Source: Citrobacter arsenatis
GTDB lineage: Bacteria; Pseudomonadota; Gammaproteobacteria; Enterobacterales; Enterobacteriaceae
Direction of reading: 5' to 3'
DNA: 64,000 nucleotides
Assembly: GCF_004353845.1 (NCBI RefSeq)
Contig: NZ_CP037864.1
Location: forward strand, 3,844,001 to 3,908,000
Shown here: in pieces, positions 58,285 through 64,000 of the stretch
Position numbering within the stretch: the first letter of the stretch is position 1
How the letters are laid out: each line of letters begins with the position of its first letter
Translations under genes and position numbers: made by a program
The notes under the pieces: generated by a model
Told to the model about the DNA's origin: nothing
What the model saw: the letters and a program-made list of their open reading frames with translations, nothing else
The model's database searches: none

Positions 58285-58983
58285 ATGACCGATAACGCCG
58301 TTCTTCAGTTACGCGCTGAGCGCCTCGCGCGCGCCACACGTCCTTTCCTTGCCAGAGGTAATCGCATTCGCCGCTGTCAGCGCTGCCTGCTGCCGCTGAA
58401 GCTCTGCTTGTGCGCAACGCTGGCACCGTCTGAGGCAAAAAGCCGCTTCTGCCTGGTGATGTTTGATACTGAGCCAATGAAACCCAGCAACACAGGACGT
58501 TTGATTGCCGATATTCTGCCCGAAACAACAGCTTTCCAGTGGTCACGCACCGAACCGCCGCAGGCGCTGCTCGAACTGGTGAAAAATCCAGATTACCAGC
58601 CGATGGTAGTCTTTCCGGCTTCCTACGCGGGTAAAGAACGTGAAGTGATTTTCACGCCACCAGCCGGTAAGCCACCGTTATTTATCATGCTCGACGGTAC
58701 ATGGCCTGAGGCGCGTAAAATGTTCCGCAAAAGCCCTTACCTTGATAACCTGCCGGTGATCTCCGTTGATTTATCGCGTCTTTCTGCTTATCACCTGCGC
58801 GGCGTTCACGCCGAAGGGCAATACTGTACTGCCGAAGTGGCTATCGCCTTGTTGGATCTGGCGGGAGATACGCAAGCCGCGGAAGGGTTAAGCGATCATT
58901 TCACTCGCTTTAAAACCCGCTACCTGGCAGGAAAAACCCAACATCAGGGAAGCGTCACAGCAGATTCGCCAGAAAGCGTTTAA
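58285..58983 (+). CDS. tapT: tRNA-uridine aminocarboxypropyltransferase TapT (YfiP)
   Basis: A 232-residue DTW-domain protein. It has an N-terminal zinc cluster RRCQRCLLPLKLCLC, the DTW-type motif LDGTWPEARKM, and the SPOUT-like fold of the family. E. coli YfiP (TapT) makes acp3U47 in tRNA from SAM. The start ATG 58285 agrees in length with the E. coli protein. It is 36 bases upstream of patZ and likely co-transcribed with it. Confidence 0.92.
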   Translation: MTDNAVLQLRAERLARATRPFLARGNRIRRCQRCLLPLKLCLCATLAPSEAKSRFCLVMFDTEPMKPSNTGRLIADILPETTAFQWSRTEPPQALLELVKNPDYQPMVVFPASYAGKEREVIFTPPAGKPPLFIMLDGTWPEARKMFRKSPYLDNLPVISVDLSRLSAYHLRGVHAEGQYCTAEVAIALLDLAGDTQAAEGLSDHFTRFKTRYLAGKTQHQGSVTADSPESV

Positions 58984-59019
58984 AATCATTCGGTCACTGG
59001 TGTCATTAAGGAAGCCGAT

Positions 59020-61680
59020 ATGAGTCAGCGTGGTCTGGAAGCACTACTGCGACCGAAATCCATTGCGGTGATTGGGGCGTCAATGAAGCCTAACCGCGCG
59101 GGTTACCTGATGATGCGTAACCTGCTTGCCGGCGGTTTCAATGGACCTGTTTTACCGGTGACGCCCGCATGGAAAGCGGTGTTGGGCGTACTGGCCTGGC
59201 CCAATATCAGCAGCCTGCCTTTTAGCCCCGACCTCGCAGTGTTATGTACCAATGCCAGCCGTAATCTAGCGTTACTCGAAGCGCTTGGCGAGAAAGGCTG
59301 TAAAACGTGCATCATTCTCTCAGCTCCCGCGGCGCAGCATGCAGAGCTGCTGGCCTGCGCATCACGCTACAACATACGCTTGCTGGGCCCCAACAGCCTG
59401 GGGCTTCTCGCCCCCTGGCAGGGACTTAACGCCAGCTTTTCCCCCGTCCCGATTAAGCGTGGCAAGCTGGCTTTTATCTCTCAATCCGCCGCCGTATCCA
59501 ATACCATACTCGACTGGGCACAGCAGAGAGAAATGGGCTTTTCTTACTTTATCGCGCTGGGTGACAGCCTGGATATCGACGTTGATGAGCTGCTGGATTA
59601 CCTGGCGCGCGACAGTAAAACCAGCGCGATATTGCTGTATCTCGAACATTTAAGCGATGCCCGACGCTTTGTTTCCGCTGCCCGTAGCGCCGCGCGTAAT
59701 AAACCCATTCTGGTGATCAAGAGCGGTCGCAGTCCAGCGGCGCAGCGTTTACTGCATACCAGTGCAGGGATGGATCCAGCCTGGGATGCGGCTATTCAGC
59801 GCGCCGGTTTATTACGCGTACAAGATACTCACGAGCTGTTCTCGGCGGTCGAAACCCTGAGTCATATGCGTCCGTTGCGTGGCGACAGGCTGATGATCAT
59901 CAGCAATGGGGCCGCGCCTGCCGCACTGGCATTAGATGAGCTATGGTCAAAAAATGGCAAGCTGGCGACGCTGAGTGAAGATACCTGCCAGAAATTACGC
60001 GATGCCTTGCCTGAACATATTGATATCGCCAACCCGCTGGATCTACGTGACGACGCCAGCAGCGAACACTACGTTAAAACGCTGGATATTTTACTCGCCA
60101 GCCAGGATTTCGACGCACTGATGGTGATCCACTCACCCAGCGCGGCCGCTCCCGGCACCGAAAGCGCGCAAGCGTTAATCGAAGCGGTAAAGCGTCATCC
60201 ACGCGGCAAGTTCGTCTCGTTGCTGACCAACTGGTGCGGAGAGTTTTCTTCTCAGGAGGCCCGCAGACTGTTTAGCGAAGCCGGATTACCTACCTACCGC
60301 ACGCCGGAAGGCACCATCACCGCGTTTATGCATATGGTGGAATATCGGCGTAACCAGAAGCAGCTGCGGGAAACGCCTGCGCTGCCGGACTACCTGACCA
60401 CCAACACAGCCGAAGCGCATAATCTGTTACAGCAGGCGATTGCCGAAGGAGCAACATCGCTGGATACCCATGAAGTGCAGCCGATTTTACAAGCCTATGG
60501 CTTACACACTCTGCCAACGTGGATCGCCAGTGACAGCGCGGAAGCCGTGCACATCGCGGAGCAAATCGGCTACCCGGTGGCGCTAAAGCTGCGTTCTCCT
60601 GATATCCCGCATAAATCGGAAGTTCAGGGGGTAATGCTCTACCTGCGTACGGCAACAGAAGTGCAGCAGGCCGCCAATGCGATTTTTGATCGGGTAAAAA
60701 TGGCCTGGCCGCAGGCGCGCATTCACGGTTTGTTAGTACAAAGCATGGCGAATCGCGCTGGTGCCCAGGAACTTCGCGTGGTCGTTGAACACGACCCGGT
60801 ATTTGGCCCATTGATTATGCTAGGTGAAGGTGGGGTTGAGTGGCGACCGGAAGAGCAAGCCGTGGTGGCATTGCCGCCATTGAACATGAATCTGGCGCGT
60901 TATCTGGTGATCCAGGGGATCAAAAATAAGAAGATCCGCGCTCGCAGCGCACTACGCCCCCTGGATATCGCCGGGTTAAGCCAGCTTCTGGTGCAGGTCT
61001 CTAACCTGATCGTCGATTGTCCGGAAATTCAGCGTCTCGATATTCATCCGCTGCTGGCCTCCGCCGGTGAATTTACCGCACTGGATGTCACGCTGGACAT
61101 CGCTCCTTTCACGGGCGATAACGAAAGCAGACTGGCTGTACGTCCCTACCCCCATCAGCTTGAAGAGTGGGTAGAGTTGAAGAACGGCGAGCGCTGCCTG
61201 TTCCGCCCCATTTTGCCAGAGGATGAACCTCATCTGCAGCAGTTCATTTCTCAGGTAACCAAAGAAGATCTTTATTATCGCTATTTCAGTGAGATCAACG
61301 AATTTACCCACGAAGACTTAGCCAATATGACGCAGATCGACTACGATCGGGAAATGGCCTTCGTCGCAGTACGCTGTAAAGATAATCAGCAAGAGATCCT
61401 CGGCGTAACGCGAGCCATCTCAGATCCTGATAACGTTGATGCCGAGTTTGCCGTACTGGTTCGTTCCGATCTCAAAGGGCTTGGACTGGGTCGTCGGTTG
61501 ATGGAAAAGTTAATTGCATATACCCGAGATCACGGACTTATGCGTTTGAATGGTATTACGATGCCAAACAATCGAGGGATGGTCGCCTTGGCCCGAAAAC
61601 TCGGGTTCGTTGTTGACGTCCAGCTCGAAGAGGGAATTGTTGGGCTAACGCTTAATCTGGCCCAATTTGAGGAATCGTGA
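59020..61680 (+). CDS. patZ: Protein lysine acetyltransferase PatZ (YfiQ/Pka)
   Basis: An 886-residue protein combining an NDP-forming acyl-CoA-synthetase-like region (CoA-binding near IAVIGASMKPNRAGYLMM, succinyl-CoA ligase-like and ATP-grasp parts to about residue 700) with a C-terminal GNAT domain (RSDLKGLGLGRRLMEKLIAY). It acetylates acetyl-CoA synthetase and other proteins, inactivating them. The acyl-ligase part is thought to be catalytically inactive and to sense acetyl-CoA. AAGGAAG precedes ATG. Confidence 0.95.
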   Translation: MSQRGLEALLRPKSIAVIGASMKPNRAGYLMMRNLLAGGFNGPVLPVTPAWKAVLGVLAWPNISSLPFSPDLAVLCTNASRNLALLEALGEKGCKTCIILSAPAAQHAELLACASRYNIRLLGPNSLGLLAPWQGLNASFSPVPIKRGKLAFISQSAAVSNTILDWAQQREMGFSYFIALGDSLDIDVDELLDYLARDSKTSAILLYLEHLSDARRFVSAARSAARNKPILVIKSGRSPAAQRLLHTSAGMDPAWDAAIQRAGLLRVQDTHELFSAVETLSHMRPLRGDRLMIISNGAAPAALALDELWSKNGKLATLSEDTCQKLRDALPEHIDIANPLDLRDDASSEHYVKTLDILLASQDFDALMVIHSPSAAAPGTESAQALIEAVKRHPRGKFVSLLTNWCGEFSSQEARRLFSEAGLPTYRTPEGTITAFMHMVEYRRNQKQLRETPALPDYLTTNTAEAHNLLQQAIAEGATSLDTHEVQPILQAYGLHTLPTWIASDSAEAVHIAEQIGYPVALKLRSPDIPHKSEVQGVMLYLRTATEVQQAANAIFDRVKMAWPQARIHGLLVQSMANRAGAQELRVVVEHDPVFGPLIMLGEGGVEWRPEEQAVVALPPLNMNLARYLVIQGIKNKKIRARSALRPLDIAGLSQLLVQVSNLIVDCPEIQRLDIHPLLASAGEFTALDVTLDIAPFTGDNESRLAVRPYPHQLEEWVELKNGERCLFRPILPEDEPHLQQFISQVTKEDLYYRYFSEINEFTHEDLANMTQIDYDREMAFVAVRCKDNQQEILGVTRAISDPDNVDAEFAVLVRSDLKGLGLGRRLMEKLIAYTRDHGLMRLNGITMPNNRGMVALARKLGFVVDVQLEEGIVGLTLNLAQFEES

Positions 61681-61769
61681 GTAAGGTACTGGAAATGTTG
61701 ACCACATTAATGGGTACTGGTGGTATCATTGCCCGCTTATGTCGTCTGCATAGCACAGAGGACCCTTCA

Positions 61770-61811
61770 ATGAACAGAGAAGAAATGCACTGTGATGTTG
61801 TCAAAATTTAA
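61770..61811 (+). CDS. Possible 13-residue upstream ORF overlapping pssA
   Basis: ATG 61770 follows an excellent AGAGGA ribosome-binding site with 7-base spacing and encodes MNREEMHCDVVKI before TAA at 61809-61811. It overlaps the first 17 bases of pssA in another frame. The pssA ATG itself has no comparable ribosome-binding site, so the short ORF could feed ribosomes to pssA. It is not annotated in any genome that I can recall. Confidence 0.4.
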   Translation: MNREEMHCDVVKI

Positions 61812-63150
61812 GCGTAATAAACATCAACAACACCTTGCCCAACTACCCAAGATTTCTCAGTCAGTTGATGATGTAGATTTCTTTTATGCTCCCGCTAATT
61901 TCAGGGAGACTCTGCTGGAAAAGATAGCCAGCGCGACGCGACGGATCTGCATTATTGCGCTGTACCTGGAACAGGATGACGGTGGCAAAGGTATACTCGA
62001 CGCGCTGTATGCGGCAAAACGGCAGCGACCTGAGCTGGATGTCCGGGTACTTGTCGACTGGCACCGAGCCCAGCGCGGACGTATTGGTGCAGCGGCATCA
62101 AATACCAACGCTGACTGGTATTGCCGAATGGCGCAAGAAAATCCTGGTATCGATATTCCTGTCTACGGCGTTCCGATTAACACCCGTGAAGCGCTTGGCG
62201 TCCTGCATTTTAAAGGCTTTATCATTGATGACAGCGTCCTGTACAGCGGGGCCAGTCTGAATGATGTTTATTTGCATCAGCATGATAAATATCGCTATGA
62301 CCGTTATCAGTTGATTCGCAACGCGCAAATGGCCGATATCATGTTCGATTGGGTTACGCAGAACCTGATGAATGGTCGCGGCGTTAATCGCCTTGATGAT
62401 ATCAATCGCCCAAAAAGCCCTGAAATTAAAAACGACATTCGCCTGTATCGTCAGGAATTACGCGATGCGTCATTCCATTTTCAGGGCAATGCGGATAATG
62501 AACAGCTTTCGGTTACGCCTCTGGTGGGCCTTGGAAAATCCAGTCTGTTAAATAAGACCATTTTCCATCTCATGCCCTGCGCGGAGCATAAGCTCACAAT
62601 CTGTACCCCTTATTTCAACCTGCCCGCCATACTGGTGCGCAATATCATCCAGTTGCTGCGTGAAGGGAAAAAGGTCGAAATCATTGTCGGTGATAAAACC
62701 GCCAACGACTTTTTCATTCCGGAAGATGAGCCATTCAAAATCATCGGCGCGCTGCCTTATCTGTATGAAATAAATCTGCGCCGTTTCCTGAGCAGATTGC
62801 AGTATTACGTGAATACCGACCAGCTGGTCGTACGCTTATGGAAAGATGATGACAATACCTATCATCTGAAAGGCATGTGGGTTGATGATAAATGGATGCT
62901 GCTCACTGGCAACAACCTTAATCCTCGCGCCTGGCGTCTGGATCTGGAAAACGCCATCCTTATCCACGATCCTAAGCAAGAGCTGACCCCCCAGCGCGAT
63001 AAAGAGCTGGAGCTCATCCGCACGCATACCACGGTGGTTAAGCACTATCGCGACCTGCAAAGCATTGCTGACTATCCTGTCAAAGTGCGTAAGCTCATCC
63101 GTCGACTACGCCGTATTCGTATCGATAGATTAATTAGCCGTATCCTGTAA
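61795..63150 (+). CDS. pssA: Phosphatidylserine synthase
   Basis: A 451-residue phospholipase-D-superfamily enzyme making phosphatidylserine from CDP-diacylglycerol and serine, the committed step to phosphatidylethanolamine. It has two HKD motifs: LHFKGFIIDDSVLYSGASLN (about 137-156) and HLKGMWVDDKWMLLTGNNLN (about 357-376). The basic C-terminus (KVRKLIRRLRRIRIDRLI) binds membranes. The start ATG 61795 gives MLSKFKRNKH as in E. coli; a preceding GTG at 61792 is also in frame. Confidence 0.97.
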   Translation: MLSKFKRNKHQQHLAQLPKISQSVDDVDFFYAPANFRETLLEKIASATRRICIIALYLEQDDGGKGILDALYAAKRQRPELDVRVLVDWHRAQRGRIGAAASNTNADWYCRMAQENPGIDIPVYGVPINTREALGVLHFKGFIIDDSVLYSGASLNDVYLHQHDKYRYDRYQLIRNAQMADIMFDWVTQNLMNGRGVNRLDDINRPKSPEIKNDIRLYRQELRDASFHFQGNADNEQLSVTPLVGLGKSSLLNKTIFHLMPCAEHKLTICTPYFNLPAILVRNIIQLLREGKKVEIIVGDKTANDFFIPEDEPFKIIGALPYLYEINLRRFLSRLQYYVNTDQLVVRLWKDDDNTYHLKGMWVDDKWMLLTGNNLNPRAWRLDLENAILIHDPKQELTPQRDKELELIRTHTTVVKHYRDLQSIADYPVKVRKLIRRLRRIRIDRLISRIL

Positions 63151-63156
63151 CCAAGA

Positions 63157-63179
63157 CCCCGTCCAGTGACGGGGTTTTT
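63157..63179 (+). terminator. pssA terminator
   Basis: CCCCGTC/GACGGGG with a CAGT loop, then TTTTT. It begins 7 bases after the pssA stop and ends 15 bases before the yfiM start. Confidence 0.93.
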
Positions 63180-63194
63180 CATATGGAGGCAACG

Positions 63195-63518
63195 GTGCGC
63201 CTGTTTATTCTTACCAGTATCCTGGCCATTTCTGGCTGCAGCCACATGGCAAACGACCGCTGGAGCGGACAAGACAAAGCTCAACACTTCATCGCCTCCG
63301 CCATGCTTGCTGCAGCCGGCAATGAATATGCCCAACATCAGGGCAACAGCCGCGATCGCAGTGCGGCTATTGGCCTGATGTTTTCAGTCAGCCTGGGCGC
63401 GTCAAAAGAGCTGTGGGACAGCCGCCCCGCTGGGAGCGGCTGGAGCTGGAAGGACTTCGCCTGGGATGTTGCAGGCGCGTCTACCGGCTATGCGGTCTGG
63501 CAACTGGCACATTACTAG
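63195..63518 (+). CDS. yfiM: Putative lipoprotein YfiM (DUF2279)
   Basis: A 107-residue predicted lipoprotein: a short signal ending LAISGC, then a conserved region KAQHFIASAMLAAAGNEYAQ and SLGASKELWDSRPAGSGWSWKD. The start was set at GTG 63195, because GGAGG lies 5 bases upstream and the length then equals E. coli YfiM; ATG 63183 overlaps the ribosome-binding site. Function unknown. The last 4 bases overlap the convergent kgtP stop. Confidence 0.9.
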   Translation: MRLFILTSILAISGCSHMANDRWSGQDKAQHFIASAMLAAAGNEYAQHQGNSRDRSAAIGLMFSVSLGASKELWDSRPAGSGWSWKDFAWDVAGASTGYAVWQLAHY

Positions 63519-64000
63519 AGGCGCAGACCTTTCCCTTTCCCATGCAGCATCAGTGACACCAAAAATGCGACTACCGCCAGCGCTGTAACGTACCAGAAGA
63601 ATGTCGTTTCCATACCAACAGACTTCAGGGATAACGCAACATATTCGGCTGAGCCACCAAACAAAGCATTCGCCACCGCATAAGATAAACCAACTCCCAG
63701 AGCACGCACCTGCGCCGGGAACATTTCAGCCTTCAGAATGCCACTGATTGACGTATAGAAACTCACGATCAATAAGGCACACATCACCAGAGCAAACGCC
63801 ATGTACGGTGACGTTACGCTTTGCAAAGCTGTCAGAATGGGAACGGTGAAAATCGCGGCCAACGCGCCAAAACACAGCATTGAAGTACGTCGGCCAATTT
63901 TATCTGACAACGCACCGAACAGCGGTTGCACCAGCATGAACACACACAGTGCCGCCGTCATAATCCCGCTGGCCACATTGGCATGCATACCGGCGGTGTT
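63515..64000 (-). CDS. kgtP: Alpha-ketoglutarate permease KgtP, C-terminal part
   Basis: The frame runs out of the window at base 64000, so only the last 161 residues are visible. They match the C-terminal half of KgtP, an MFS 2-oxoglutarate:H+ symporter: ALSDKIGRRTSMLCFGALAA, ISGILKAEMFPAQVRALGVG and LSYAVANALFGGSAEYVAL. About five TM helices are seen. The complete E. coli protein is 432 residues. Confidence 0.95.
   Translation of the reverse strand, partial: NTAGMHANVASGIMTAALCVFMLVQPLFGALSDKIGRRTSMLCFGALAAIFTVPILTALQSVTSPYMAFALVMCALLIVSFYTSISGILKAEMFPAQVRALGVGLSYAVANALFGGSAEYVALSLKSVGMETTFFWYVTALAVVAFLVSLMLHGKGKGLRL

Noticed and set aside
61698..61729. TTGACC and TATCAT as a pssA promoter
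   Set aside because: The spacing is 20 bases, outside the usual 16-18, so it is not supported as a promoter.

Overview
The window is chromosomal DNA of an enterobacterium close to Escherichia and Salmonella. The order from glyA and hmp through glnB, glrR-qseG-glrK, glmY, purL, the acpS-pdxJ-recO-era-rnc-lepB-lepA block, rseC-rseB-rseA-rpoE, nadB, srmB, grcA, ung, trxC, patZ and pssA to kgtP is the E. coli K-12 backbone at roughly 57-58 min. The protein sequences, the accessory islands and the retained hca genes fit Citrobacter best. That genus call is an inference from remembered sequences, not a database result. No tRNA, rRNA, CRISPR array, prophage or intact insertion sequence was seen.

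Layout. (1) 1-6202: a sugar ABC transporter operon on the + strand: periplasmic binding protein (partial), double-NBD ATPase, two permeases, a D-ribulokinase-type FGGY kinase and a KdsD-like SIS isomerase. The substrate is unknown. (2) 6203-6852: a gene-free gap holding a 348-bp block bounded by perfect 18-bp inverted repeats. (3) csiE and hcaT converge. Then comes a YphB-like epimerase, a sugar-porter MFS protein, the 1088-residue TPR protein YphG and the divergent ROK regulator YphH. In E. coli the yph genes lie on the other side of hca. (4) hcaR and hcaEFCBD, the 3-phenylpropionate/cinnamate dioxygenase system. (5) 21.6-35.3 kb: glyA, hmp, glnB, glrR-qseG-glrK, the sRNA gene glmY with a sigma-54 promoter and GlrR-type sites, purL, mltF, tadA. 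(6) 35.4-39.6 kb: pgpC, an extra MurNAc-6-P etherase and PTS permease divergent from the RpiR-type regulator yfhH, then yfhL. (7) 39.7-49.4 kb: two long leftward operons, acpS/pdxJ/recO/era/rnc/lepB/lepA and rseC/rseB/rseA/rpoE with an upstream rseD leader ORF. (8) 49.6-64 kb: nadB, trmN6, srmB, yfiE, eamB, grcA, ung, yfiF, trxC, tapT, patZ, pssA, yfiM and partial kgtP.

How the genes work together. The backbone covers one-carbon and purine supply (glyA, purL), nitrogen signalling (glnB), nitric-oxide detoxification (hmp) and envelope sensing (GlrKR-GlmY and RpoE/RseABC). It also covers RNA processing and translation quality (rnc, era, lepA, tadA, srmB, trmN6, tapT), NAD and pyridoxal synthesis, and phospholipid synthesis (pgpC, pssA). 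The accessory islands are catabolic: an uncharacterised phosphopentulose-type pathway, the YphB/YphG sugar system, aromatic acid dioxygenation and muropeptide-sugar recycling. Regulatory sites read directly from sequence include a NadR box before nadB, PurR boxes before glyA and purL, an NsrR operator before hmp, two FNR sites 53 bp apart before grcA, a sigma-E promoter before rpoE and the RNase III stem before rnc. Pairs of REP palindromes fill several intergenic gaps.
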